From Bradyrhizobium guangzhouense (GTDB lineage Bacteria; Pseudomonadota; Alphaproteobacteria; Rhizobiales; Xanthobacteraceae): 64,000 nucleotides of DNA. Made by a program: the position numbers and the translations under genes. The notes under the pieces were generated by a model. It was not told the origin of the DNA and made no database searches. It saw only the letters and a list, made by a program, of their open reading frames with translations. Of this stretch, positions 41,154-49,466 are shown in pieces. The stretch covers positions 6,922,001-6,986,000 of the forward strand of contig NZ_CP030053.1 in NCBI RefSeq assembly GCF_004114955.1, read 5' to 3'. Every line of letters starts with the position of its first letter. Position 1 is the first letter of the stretch.

Positions 41154-42868
41154 TCGACGACACCGGTACCGCGTCGGAGGACACGGACGCCCGGAAATGG
41201 AAAATCGCCGTCATCGACGACGATCCGGCCGTGCATGACGGCACCCGTTTTGCGCTCTCGGACTACAGCCTGAACGGCCTGGGGCTCGAAATCCTCTCCG
41301 CGCATTCCGCGGCGGAAGGCCGCAAGCTGATGGCGGAGCACAGCGACATCGCCGCGGTGCTGCTCGACGTCATCATGGAGACCGACGTCGCGGGCCTGGA
41401 GCTCGTCGAATACATCCGCAACGTGCTCAAGAACGAGACCGTGCGCATCATCCTGCGCACCGGCCAGCCCGGCCAGGCGCCGGAGCGGCGCGTGATCGTG
41501 CAGTACGACATCAACGACTACAAGGCCAAGACCGAGCTCACCGCCGACAAGCTGTTCACCTCGCTGACCGCGGCGCTGCGCTCCTACCAGCAGCTCGAGC
41601 GCATGGTGCAGACGCGGCGCGGGCTCGAGATCATCATCGATGCGGCCTCGACGCTGTACGACTTCAAGTCGATGCAGCGGCTCGCCGAGGGCGTGCTGAC
41701 CCAGCTCGCCTCGCTGCTCAATGTCGACTGCGCAGGCATCCTCGTGCTGCGCGACAATGGCGGCGTCGACGCCGAGCTCTCGGTGCTCGCCGGCAGCGGC
41801 TGCTACAGCCGCTTCATCGGCACGACCTCGTCGAAGGCGCTCGACCCCGATCTGCGCCAGCTGGTCGAGGACGCGTTCCAGCGCCGCAAGAACGAATTCG
41901 CCGACCACCGCAGCGTGATCTATTTGCGCACCGGCTCGGGCCGCGAGGTCGTGGTGCTGCTGCAGTCCGAGCGCGACCTGTCCGAGACCGACCGCTCGCT
42001 GGTCGAGATCTTCTCGAGCCGGCTCTCGATCGCGTTCGACAACGTCATCCTCTATCAGCAACTCCAGGACGCCAACACCCAGCTGGAAGACCGCGTCGCC
42101 CAGCGCACCCGCGCGCTGATGCAGGCCAACCGCCGGCTCTCGGCGCAATGGCTGCGGCTGCAGCGCGCCAACGGCTTCAAGAACGAGATTCTCGGCACCG
42201 TCGCGCATGATCTGAAGAATCCGCTCGGCGTCATCCTCGGCCGCACCGAGATGCTGAAGGAGCTGATCTCGACCGGCGCCTCGTCGTCAGGCGTGGTCGC
42301 CCAGGTCGATCATATCAGAGACGCCACGAAGCGGCTGACCACGATGGTCGACCATCTGATCTCGGACGCGATGGCCGATGCCTTCGACATCACCATCCGC
42401 CGCGAGCCGGTCGACGTCGCGGCGCTGGTCAAGGAGGTCGCCGAGGCCAACCAGCCGCTCGCGGTCAACAAGCAGCAGACGATCAGCGTCAGCGCGCCCG
42501 CCAACATCGTCACCATGTGCGACACCGACCGCATCCGCGAGGCGATCGACAACCTGATCAGCAACGCCATCAAATATTCGCCGATCGCGGGCAAGATCAC
42601 CGTCGCGGTCACCCATGAGGGCAACGACACCATCGTCCGCGTCAGCGACGAGGGCGCCGGCCTGTCGCCGGAGGATCTCGGCCGCCTGTTCGGCCGGTTC
42701 CAGCGGCTCTCCGCAAAACCGACGGCAGGCGAGAGCTCGACGGGGCTTGGGTTGTCCATCGTCAAGCGTATTATCGACATGCATGGCGGCGAGGTCACCG
42801 CCGATAGCAACGGCCCGGGCAAGGGCTCGACCTTCACCATCACCCTGCCCGCGACCGAAATGCCGTGA
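41123..42868 (+). CDS. Hybrid regulator: receiver, DUF3369, histidine kinase
   Basis: A 581-residue soluble protein. The receiver domain is about 28-150 with Asp82 (VLLDVIMET), a GAF-like DUF3369 region about 170-330, a coiled coil about 335-355, HisKA with His362 (LGTVAHDLKNPLG), and HATPase about 465-578 (NLISNAIKYSP, DEGAGLSP, STGLGLSI). The receiver comes first, so it likely receives phosphate from the membrane kinase just upstream and controls its own kinase domain. It begins inside the end of the previous gene and is followed 12 bp later by a response regulator gene. Confidence 0.88.
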   Translation: MAEQDDVLHLIDDTGTASEDTDARKWKIAVIDDDPAVHDGTRFALSDYSLNGLGLEILSAHSAAEGRKLMAEHSDIAAVLLDVIMETDVAGLELVEYIRNVLKNETVRIILRTGQPGQAPERRVIVQYDINDYKAKTELTADKLFTSLTAALRSYQQLERMVQTRRGLEIIIDAASTLYDFKSMQRLAEGVLTQLASLLNVDCAGILVLRDNGGVDAELSVLAGSGCYSRFIGTTSSKALDPDLRQLVEDAFQRRKNEFADHRSVIYLRTGSGREVVVLLQSERDLSETDRSLVEIFSSRLSIAFDNVILYQQLQDANTQLEDRVAQRTRALMQANRRLSAQWLRLQRANGFKNEILGTVAHDLKNPLGVILGRTEMLKELISTGASSSGVVAQVDHIRDATKRLTTMVDHLISDAMADAFDITIRREPVDVAALVKEVAEANQPLAVNKQQTISVSAPANIVTMCDTDRIREAIDNLISNAIKYSPIAGKITVAVTHEGNDTIVRVSDEGAGLSPEDLGRLFGRFQRLSAKPTAGESSTGLGLSIVKRIIDMHGGEVTADSNGPGKGSTFTITLPATEMP

Positions 42869-42880
42869 TTTGAGTGTGAC

Positions 42881-43618
42881 ATGACACAAAGCCAGCACAT
42901 CATGATCGTCGACGACGAGGCCCCGGCCCGGGAGATGGTCGGCGATTACCTCAAGATGCACGGCTTCACCGTGACGCTGTGCGACGGCGGCAAGTCCTTG
43001 CGCACCGCGATCGACGGCAGCATGCCCGATCTCGTCGTGCTCGACCTCAACATGCCCGAGGAAGACGGCCTGTCGATCATCCGCGACCTCAAGAGCCGCA
43101 TCAACGTGCCCGTGATCATGCTCACGGCGACCGCGAGCCCGATCGACCGCGTCGTCGGCCTCGAGCTCGGCGCCGACGATTACGTCGCAAAGCCCTGCGA
43201 GCTCAGGGAATTGATGGCGCGCATCCGCTCGGTGCTGCGGCGGAGCACGCCGGCGAAATCGGCAGGCAGCGACGCGGCGCCGGCGAAATCGGACAAGGAT
43301 CAATTGGTGCGCTTTGGGACAAAGTGGCTCGACCTCGAAGCCCAGGCCCTGCGCGACGACGAGGGCAATGAGCATCCGCTGACCGCGTCCGAGTTCGGGC
43401 TCTTGAAGGTGTTCGCGGCCAATCCGAAGCGCGTGCTGTCGCGCGAGCGCCTGCTGGAGCTCGCCAATGCGCGCGACGCCGAAGCCTTCGACCGCGCCGT
43501 CGACCTGCGCATCATGCGCATCCGCCGCAAGATCGAGCCCGACCCGACCAAGCCTGCCGTGATCCGCACCATCCGCGGCGGCGGCTATTTGTTCTCGCCG
43601 CAGGGCGAGAAGGCGTAG
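42881..43618 (+). CDS. OmpR-family response regulator
   Basis: A 245-residue regulator with receiver domain 1-120 (acidic pair IVDDE, phospho-acceptor Asp55 in VVLDLNMPE, Lys in DDYVAKP), an Ala/Lys-rich linker, and an OmpR winged helix about 145-240 ending IRGGGYLF. It is the output of the signalling chain formed with the two kinases and the TRAP receptor upstream. Targets are unknown; no obvious transporter operon is adjacent. Confidence 0.9.
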   Translation: MTQSQHIMIVDDEAPAREMVGDYLKMHGFTVTLCDGGKSLRTAIDGSMPDLVVLDLNMPEEDGLSIIRDLKSRINVPVIMLTATASPIDRVVGLELGADDYVAKPCELRELMARIRSVLRRSTPAKSAGSDAAPAKSDKDQLVRFGTKWLDLEAQALRDDEGNEHPLTASEFGLLKVFAANPKRVLSRERLLELANARDAEAFDRAVDLRIMRIRRKIEPDPTKPAVIRTIRGGGYLFSPQGEKA

Positions 43619-43919
43619 GCCGGGCACGCGGACACGCACTGCGCGCGCCCCGGGACGACGGCAATGGGCGTAACGCCCCCAAACGCAAGCCCCGGAAATT
43701 CGTTCCTCCCAGTCCGATTCTGCGGTATCGTATTTTCCAAGCCTTGAAATTCCACGCTTTTTTACACCGAATGTTTCGTCGCAAGTCGAGCGACGAAACA
43801 ATTTGGCGGCGCACGAAACCATTTTCCCCTTTTCGTGCAGACGTCCCGAAACGTTGGCTGATTAACACTTTGGTCCAAGGAAACGCCGCTCGGTTGCGGC
43901 GCACCGGGGAGCCAGGTCA
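43619..43919. other. Intergenic region between response regulator and sigma factor genes
   Basis: A 301-bp gap holding a strong inverted repeat at 43772-43800 and several CGAAAC motifs (around 43795, 43816 and 43848). The first third is GC-rich with CCCGG-type symmetry and may terminate the kinase operon. A promoter for the sigma factor gene should lie in the last 120 bp, but hexamers are not clear. Confidence 0.45.
43772..43800. promoter_or_regulatory. 11-bp-arm inverted repeat upstream of ECF sigma gene
   Basis: Arms TGTTTCGTCGC and GCGACGAAACA pair perfectly around a 7-nt centre, 120 bp before the sigma factor start. There is no long T-run, so an operator is as likely as a terminator. The half-site GACGAAACAA recurs downstream of the sigma gene near 44600. 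Confidence 0.5.
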
Positions 43920-44531
43920 ATGCCGAACGTCATCGCCATCAACGCCCAAGCCAGCCAGAGCATCATTGCTGCCCAGGCGACCTCGGACGACATGCTTCTC
44001 GAAAGCATTGCCGACGGCAACCGGACGTCCATGCACATTCTTTATTGCCGTCACAATGTGCGGGTCTACCGCTTCATCCTGCGCATCGTCCGTGACGCCA
44101 CCACGGCCGAAGACCTCGTCAGCCAGGTGTTCCTGGACGTGTGGCGGACCGCCGGCCAATTCCAGGGCCGCTCGCAGGTCTCGACCTGGCTGCTCTCGAT
44201 CGCCCGCTTCAAGGCGCTGACCGCGATGCGCCAGCGCCGCTTCGAGGACATCGACCAGGAAGACGTGCGGCAGATCCCCGACGATTGCGACACGCCGGAG
44301 ACCTCGCTCGACCGCAGCGATACCAGCGCCATCCTGCGCGCCTGCGTCCAGAAGCTGTCACCCGCACATCGCGAGATCATCAACCTCGTCTACTACCATG
44401 AGAAGTCGGTGGAGGAGGTCGGACAGATCATCGGCATCCCCCAGAGCACGGTGAAGACGCGGATGTTCTACGCCCGCAAGCAACTCGCCGATTTGCTTAA
44501 GACTTGCGGCGTCGACCGCTTCGCCGCCTAA
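43920..44531 (+). CDS. ECF-type RNA polymerase sigma factor
   Basis: A 203-residue sigma factor with region 2 about 35-105 (DLVSQVFLDVWRTAGQF) and region 4 about 135-195 (LSPAHREIINLVYYHEKSVEEVG, with helix-turn-helix IIGIPQSTVKTRMFYAR). No anti-sigma gene is adjacent on either side, so control may be transcriptional or through the two-component genes just upstream; the last is inference. Downstream there is a clear terminator. The ECF subgroup cannot be told by eye. Confidence 0.88.
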   Translation: MPNVIAINAQASQSIIAAQATSDDMLLESIADGNRTSMHILYCRHNVRVYRFILRIVRDATTAEDLVSQVFLDVWRTAGQFQGRSQVSTWLLSIARFKALTAMRQRRFEDIDQEDVRQIPDDCDTPETSLDRSDTSAILRACVQKLSPAHREIINLVYYHEKSVEEVGQIIGIPQSTVKTRMFYARKQLADLLKTCGVDRFAA

Positions 44532-44696
44532 GCCTAAGGATTTCAATGGGATAGGACCGGATTTCCGGCCCCATCCCGGGACACGAAAGCGTTACCGCCG
44601 ACGAAACAAATGAAACAAAGCACAACATCAGGCGGAAAAACTTCGTCCCTATAAAGATCGCATACGGTTTCGTTAAACCCTCCCAAGACCTCCAGC

Positions 44697-44730
44697 GACC
44701 CGGACGGGATGCCCCCCTCCGGGTCGTTTT
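44697..44730 (+). terminator. Factor-independent terminator after the ECF sigma gene
   Basis: Perfect 8-bp stem GACCCGGA/TCCGGGTC with a 13-nt loop, followed by GTTTTGT. This is the clearest intrinsic terminator in the window. Confidence 0.8.
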
Positions 44731-44760
44731 GTATTTGGCCCGCCTCGCGCGGCTGGCTCC

Positions 44761-44890
44761 CGCCTCTCCCGCTTGCGGGAGAGGCCGACGCACTCGCAGA
44801 GTGCGGCGGGTGAGGGCTTTTTCCTCTGGGGGATTGTCCCGCTGTAGAGATACCCTCTCCCCGACCCTCCCCCCGCAAGCGGGGGAGGGA
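44761..44890. repeat. Palindromic repeat, CTCTCCC family
   Basis: A 130-bp element starting CCTCTCCCGC-TT-GCGGGAGAGG and ending in a CCTCCCCC-CGCAAGC-GGGGGAGG arm. It has the same architecture as the copy at 33335-33501, with an internal CACTC-GCA-GAGTG hairpin in the corresponding position. Confidence 0.75.
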
Positions 44891-44999
44891 GCGCACTGCC
44901 GCCTGGGCCAGCGCCTTGCCTGTCACGAACGTGTGACGCCCCGTAACGACAGCCCCACTGCATCCGAACTGCCCTCGTGACCTCCATCACGAGTGCCCC

Positions 45000-45698
45000 A
45001 TGCTCGAGCTTCTCTTCGCTATCCTCGCCGGCATCCTCACCATCGCCGCACCCTGCACGCTGCCGATGCTGCCGATTTTGCTCGGCGCCTCGATCGGGCA
45101 TTCGTCGCGGGCGCGGCCGGCACTGATCGCGCTCGGCTTCATCATTTCGTTCTCGGCGGCGGCGCTGCTGCTCGGCGCGCTGACGAAACTGTTCGATTTC
45201 GATCCGAATGTGCTGCGCGAGGCGGCGGCGATCCTGCTGCTCGGCTTTGGCCTTTTGATGCTGTGGCCGGCGCCGTTCGAATGGCTGTCGATCCGGCTCA
45301 ATGGCTGGCTCAATCTCGGCGCGGTGGGCGGCGCACAGCGCGAGGGCGCGCTTGGCGGCCTCGTGCTCGGCACCACGCTCGGCCTGGTCTGGACGCCCTG
45401 CGCCGGCCCCGTGCTCGGCTCGATCCTGACGCTGGTCGCGACGTCGAAGAATCTCGGCTGGGCCGGCACGCTGCTGGTTGCCTATGCGATCGGCGCAGCG
45501 ATCCCAATGCTGGCGATCGCCTATGGCGGACAGGCCGCGACCACACGCGTGCGCAGCCTGTCCCGCATCTCGCCGCGCCTGCAGCAGGGCTTTGGCGTGG
45601 TCGTGATCGCCTTCGCGCTTGCCGCCTACTTCCAATACGACACGCTGATCGTGGCGTGGCTCACCGGCTTTTACCCCACCGGCCAGATCGGCCTGTGA
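45000..45698 (+). CDS. ccdA: CcdA-like transmembrane disulfide reductase
   Basis: A 232-residue membrane protein of the CcdA/DsbD-core family with six hydrophobic segments. The two redox cysteines are in APCTLPMLP (segment 1) and TPCAGPVLG (segment 4), the family pattern. It carries reducing power from cytoplasmic thioredoxin across the membrane. A periplasmic thioredoxin-like protein gene follows 29 bp later and is its probable partner. The role may be in cytochrome c maturation or periplasmic reduction. Confidence 0.88.
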   Translation: MLELLFAILAGILTIAAPCTLPMLPILLGASIGHSSRARPALIALGFIISFSAAALLLGALTKLFDFDPNVLREAAAILLLGFGLLMLWPAPFEWLSIRLNGWLNLGAVGGAQREGALGGLVLGTTLGLVWTPCAGPVLGSILTLVATSKNLGWAGTLLVAYAIGAAIPMLAIAYGGQAATTRVRSLSRISPRLQQGFGVVVIAFALAAYFQYDTLIVAWLTGFYPTGQIGL

Positions 45699-45727
45699 TC
45701 CCTCACCTCTCAACGGAGAACACGTCC

Positions 45728-46291
45728 ATGACTTTCAAGCTGCTCGCCGTCTCCGCCGCCCTGATCGGCTTCACTGTGACCGGCGCCGTGATCCCCGGCA
45801 TCTGCGACGAAGCCACGCCCCCAGCCGTCAAGGTCGCGGCCGCGAGCCAGGCGGTGACCGCGCCCGATTTCGCCGGCATCAGCAACTGGTTCAACTCGAA
45901 GCCGCTGAACATCTCTGATCTCCGCGGCAAGGTCGTGCTGGTCGACTTCTGGACCTATGGCTGCGTCAACTGCGTCAACACGCTGCCGCACGTCACCGAC
46001 CTCTATGCCAAGTATAAGGACAAGGGCCTCGTCGTGGTCGGCGTGCACACGCCGGAATTCCCGTTCGAGCGCTCCGCCTCCAACGTGCAGGCGGCGCTGA
46101 AGCGCCACGGCATCACCTATCCGGTGGCACAGGACAATGACTCCAAGACCTGGGATGCCTACCGCAACCAGTATTGGCCGGCGCAATATGTGATCGACCA
46201 GACCGGCAAGATCGTGTTCCAGCACGAGGGCGAAGGCCGCTACGACGAGATCGACCGCACGGTGGCCAAGCTGCTCAACGCCAGCAGCTAA
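45728..46291 (+). CDS. Secreted thioredoxin-like redoxin
   Basis: A 187-residue thioredoxin-fold protein with an N-terminal signal or anchor segment (LLAVSAALIGFTVTGAVIPG) and an active site CVNC in FWTYGCVNC. It resembles the redoxin domain of DipZ/TlpA-type proteins (VVVGVHTPEFPFER, WPAQYVIDQTGKIVF). It should act in the periplasm, kept reduced by the CcdA protein encoded just upstream. Confidence 0.88.
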   Translation: MTFKLLAVSAALIGFTVTGAVIPGICDEATPPAVKVAAASQAVTAPDFAGISNWFNSKPLNISDLRGKVVLVDFWTYGCVNCVNTLPHVTDLYAKYKDKGLVVVGVHTPEFPFERSASNVQAALKRHGITYPVAQDNDSKTWDAYRNQYWPAQYVIDQTGKIVFQHEGEGRYDEIDRTVAKLLNASS

Positions 46292-46376
46292 GGCCGATTG
46301 CGGCGGCTCAGCGTTGTTGCTTGACTCCACGGACCCGTCCGTGGAGGTTCGCGGCGACGCAAAACCAGCCGCCGCA

Positions 46377-47351
46377 ATGAACGACGCGACCACCAGCAAC
46401 GACATCCGCCTTCGCGAAGGCTCCTCGATCGCGCAGCGGCTCGTCGTGGCCGGCTCTGCGGCGGCCGTTGCGCTGTGCTTCACGCCGGGGCTGTTCACCC
46501 ACGATGCCCTCGAGATCGTCATCTCGGTGGTCGCGCTGCTGGCGGGGGCCGCTTTCGTTGGCGTGGTGATGCTGACGCCGGCGGTGGTGTGGATCATCAC
46601 GCCGGACGAGATCCTGATCGGACGGCAGCGTCCGTTCGGAAAGCTCCAGACGCGAATCGTCGCGAAGGACGACATCTCGGGATTGCAGGTTCCCGGCAGC
46701 AAGACGGCAAAGGCCCGCTTCCAGCTCGCCTTCACGCTGGCCTCCGGCGAGCGCCTGACCTCCCCGCCCCTGTCCGACGTGACCCATGTTCATGACACCG
46801 TGGCGCGGATCGCGGCGCAGTTCGACGTCCCTGACGTCGAGGCGCCCGTCAATCCGCTCGATGCCAGCAATTCCGAGATGCGTCTTGGCGATCCGGTCGA
46901 GCCATTTTCGCAGCGCGACCTCAGGATCGCGGCCTTGATCGCCGTCGCGCTGAGTGTCGCACCCTATGCCTACAGGCTCTGGCGTGGCCTGCCGCCCCAA
47001 TGGATCGATTACCTGCTGCTGCCGCTGGGTCTGATCGCGGCATTCGGCGTCTACCGATTTGCCAACCTGGTCACCGGCGCGTTCTGGATCATCCGCGAGG
47101 GCGATATTCGTGTCGAACGCCTCTGGGGCAACGGCCAACCGCGCGTGGATCAAATCGAAGGGCACGACATCAAGGCGATCACGGTCGATCGCCGCGGCCG
47201 CTCCGAGGACGAGCACTGCATCGTCGTGATTCGCCTCCACTCGGGACGGCGGTTTCGCAGCCCCAGGATCGGCTCGCGCAACGAGGCTCGCGCCGTGGGC
47301 GCCGAGATCGTGCGGCGGCTGGGGATCGGGCCGGAGGCCAGTCAGATCTGA
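46377..47351 (+). CDS. Membrane protein with duplicated hairpin plus beta domain, function unknown
   Basis: A 324-residue protein that looks internally duplicated. Each half has a two-segment membrane hairpin (about 20-70 and 185-240) followed by a soluble, probably beta-rich domain (about 70-165 and 240-320) with similar landmarks, WIITPDEILIGRQ against WIIREGDIRVERL. It recalls bacterial PH-like membrane proteins but I do not recognise a family. ATG 46377 is chosen; there is no good ribosome binding site, and TTG at 46314 is an alternative. It may be co-transcribed with ccdA and the redoxin gene. Confidence 0.65.
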   Translation: MNDATTSNDIRLREGSSIAQRLVVAGSAAAVALCFTPGLFTHDALEIVISVVALLAGAAFVGVVMLTPAVVWIITPDEILIGRQRPFGKLQTRIVAKDDISGLQVPGSKTAKARFQLAFTLASGERLTSPPLSDVTHVHDTVARIAAQFDVPDVEAPVNPLDASNSEMRLGDPVEPFSQRDLRIAALIAVALSVAPYAYRLWRGLPPQWIDYLLLPLGLIAAFGVYRFANLVTGAFWIIREGDIRVERLWGNGQPRVDQIEGHDIKAITVDRRGRSEDEHCIVVIRLHSGRRFRSPRIGSRNEARAVGAEIVRRLGIGPEASQI

Positions 47352-47390
47352 CCGATTGGCGAACTTGACCTAACCGCGAGCTCGGTCTGA

Positions 47391-47437
47391 GCCTCTCCCC
47401 GCCCCTCCCCCGCACGCGGGGGAGGGAGTGCACCGAC
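47391..47437. repeat. Palindromic repeat, CTCTCCC family (short copy)
   Basis: CCCTCCCCCGC and GCGGGGGAGGG arms around a 2-nt centre, preceded by CCTCTCCCCG. It lies 40 bp after the duplicated membrane protein gene and before the L,D-transpeptidase gene. Confidence 0.55.
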
Positions 47438-47617
47438 ATCGAGGCACAATCTGTGCTTTTCGCGCCAACCCACCCTGTTCATGGTGTTGATCCCCGTCAA
47501 AAAACCAAAGCATTCTCGTGACATACCAATCGGGCACGCCTTGAACTTGCCACGAAGCTGCCCCTGAGTTCAGATGGTTCGGAACGATTTGCGCTGTGGC
47601 AGCGGGGAGAGCTTGAA

Positions 47618-48211
47618 ATGACGGATTTTCGTCGCCTGACGGCGACATTATTGGCTGCAATGGGCCTGATCCTGTCCGCGCCGCAAGCTTTCGCGCAACA
47701 GCCTGATCGCGGCGACGAGCCGGGCTTGATCGCCGACGACAGCTATGAGCTCGATCCGGAATGGCAGAAGCAGGTCGTGTACTACCGCACGACCGAGCCG
47801 CCGGGCACCATCATCATCTCGACCGCCGAGCGCCACCTTTACCTGATCCAGCCTGGCGGGCGTGCGATCCGCTACGGCATCGGCGTTGGCCGTGACGGCT
47901 TCCAGTGGCAGGGCCTGGTGCAGATCACCAACAAGAAGGAGTGGCCGGACTGGACGCCGCCGCCGGAGATGATCCAGCGCCAGCCCTATCTGCCGCGCTT
48001 CATGGCCGGCGGCCCCGGCAATCCGTTGGGGGCCCGCGCCATGTATCTCGGCAACACGGTCTACCGCATCCACGGCACCAACCGGCCCGATACGATCGGC
48101 ACCAAGGTGTCCTCGGGCTGTTTCCGCCTGGTCAACAATGACGTCGCCGATCTCTACGATCGCGTTCCTCTCGGCACCAAGGTGGTGATCCGTCAGAAGC
48201 CCGAGCTCTAG
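47618..48211 (+). CDS. L,D-transpeptidase (YkuD family)
   Basis: A 197-residue secreted protein with a signal peptide (LTATLLAAMGLILSAPQAFA) and a YkuD catalytic domain (about 60-195). The catalytic region shows His in RIHGTNRP and Cys in SSGCFRLVN. It cross-links peptidoglycan, or in alphaproteobacteria can attach outer-membrane proteins to it. GGGGAGAG before the ATG is a good ribosome binding site. Confidence 0.9.
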   Translation: MTDFRRLTATLLAAMGLILSAPQAFAQQPDRGDEPGLIADDSYELDPEWQKQVVYYRTTEPPGTIIISTAERHLYLIQPGGRAIRYGIGVGRDGFQWQGLVQITNKKEWPDWTPPPEMIQRQPYLPRFMAGGPGNPLGARAMYLGNTVYRIHGTNRPDTIGTKVSSGCFRLVNNDVADLYDRVPLGTKVVIRQKPEL

Positions 48212-48306
48212 GCCTATCGTTCGCGCACGATCGCTTGGAATTTCCTAGGGATCGTGCGTCCCGCCTTTTCCAGAATTCCTTGTCCCGATTTTTTCGAGAG
48301 AGCAAC

Positions 48307-49347
48307 ATGATGCGCACATTTCGAGGCGGCCTGCTGATCGGGCTCGCGGTCGCCGTGCTGGTCGCCGCCCTGGCCATTACCTACGAATTCTACGACACCC
48401 GCACCTTGAAGCGCACCGTGCGCCGCGGCGAGGTGCTGTGCGGCGTCAACAAGGGCCTGCCGGGCTTCTCGATCCCCGACGACAAGGGCAACTGGACCGG
48501 CTTTGACGTCGATTTCTGCCGTGCTGTCGCGTCGGCGATCTTCGACGATCCGAGCAAGGCGAAGTTCATTCCGCTCGATGCCAGCGAGCGCTTCAAGGAA
48601 TTGCAGAGCCGCAAAGTCGACATCCTCTCGCGCAACTCCACCTGGAGCCTATCGCGCGAGCTCGAATACGATCTCTATTTCCCTGCCGTCGCCTATTACG
48701 ACGGCGAAGGTTTCATGGTGCCGCGCTCCCGCGACAAGGAGACCTCGCTCGACCTCGCCGACAGCAAGGTCTGCGTGCAATCGGGCACCACCACGCTGCT
48801 CAACCTCGCCGACTACTTCAAAGCCAACAACATGAAGTATGAGCTGGTGAAGTTCGACAAGCTGGAAGACGTGGTGAAGGCCTACGACACCGGCAAGTGC
48901 GATACGCTCACCGCCGACGTCTCCCAGCTCTATGCGCTCAGGCTGAACCTGTCCAAGCCCGCCGACCACATGATCCTGCCCGACGTGATCTCCAAGGAGC
49001 CGCTCGCGCCCGTCGTGCGCCAGCGCGACGACGACTGGATGATGATCGTGAAATGGACGCTCTACGCGATGATCAATGCCGAAGAGCTCGGCGTCACCTC
49101 GCAGAACATCGACGAGGCCCTGAAGTCGAAGAAGCCGGAAGTGATGCGGCTGGTCGGCACCGAGGGCAATTACGGCGAGCAGCTCGGCCTGACCAAGGAC
49201 TGGGCCGTGCGCATCATCCGTCATGTCGGCAATTACGGCGAGATGTACGAGCGCAATATCGGCGCGAAGTCGCAGCTGAAGATTCCGCGCGGCATGAACC
49301 AGCTGTGGAATGCCGGCGGCGTTCAGTACGCGCCGCCGATGCGGTGA
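48307..49347 (+). CDS. aapJ: Orphan amino-acid ABC binding protein (AapJ-like)
   Basis: A 346-residue family-3 solute-binding protein resembling AapJ/BztA general amino-acid-binding proteins (GEVLCGVNKGLPGFSIPD, WTGFDVDFCRAVASAIFDD). The N terminus is a membrane segment that may be a signal or anchor. ATG 48307 follows GAGAGAG. No permease or ATPase genes adjoin it, unlike the usual aapJQMP operon, so it is an additional or orphan receptor. Confidence 0.87.
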   Translation: MMRTFRGGLLIGLAVAVLVAALAITYEFYDTRTLKRTVRRGEVLCGVNKGLPGFSIPDDKGNWTGFDVDFCRAVASAIFDDPSKAKFIPLDASERFKELQSRKVDILSRNSTWSLSRELEYDLYFPAVAYYDGEGFMVPRSRDKETSLDLADSKVCVQSGTTTLLNLADYFKANNMKYELVKFDKLEDVVKAYDTGKCDTLTADVSQLYALRLNLSKPADHMILPDVISKEPLAPVVRQRDDDWMMIVKWTLYAMINAEELGVTSQNIDEALKSKKPEVMRLVGTEGNYGEQLGLTKDWAVRIIRHVGNYGEMYERNIGAKSQLKIPRGMNQLWNAGGVQYAPPMR

Positions 49348-49360
49348 GTTGGTCTAACCG

Positions 49361-49438
49361 CCGTCATTGCGAGCGAAGCGAAGCAATCCAGAATTCCTCG
49401 GCGGTGACGACCTGGATTGCTTCGCTTCGCAATGACGA
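49361..49438. repeat. Palindromic repeat A, copy 3
   Basis: A 78-bp element with CGTCATTGCGAGCGAAGCG at one end and CGCTTCGCAATGACG at the other, pairing almost along its full length. It lies between the convergent aapJ and acyl-CoA dehydrogenase genes. Confidence 0.85.
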
Positions 49439-49466
49439 GCTTGGGGCGAATTCTCTCCACCCACTC

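Larger units (their letters stand above)
44532..44999. other. Intergenic region with terminator and repeat
   Basis: A 468-bp gap. It holds about 160 bp of relatively AT-rich DNA with a TATAAA element at 44650-44655, then a factor-independent terminator (44697-44730), then a 130-bp CTCTCCC-family repeat (44761-44890), then the short leader of ccdA. The stretch before the terminator could be the 3' end of the sigma message or a small RNA gene. No supported open frame lies here. Confidence 0.5.
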
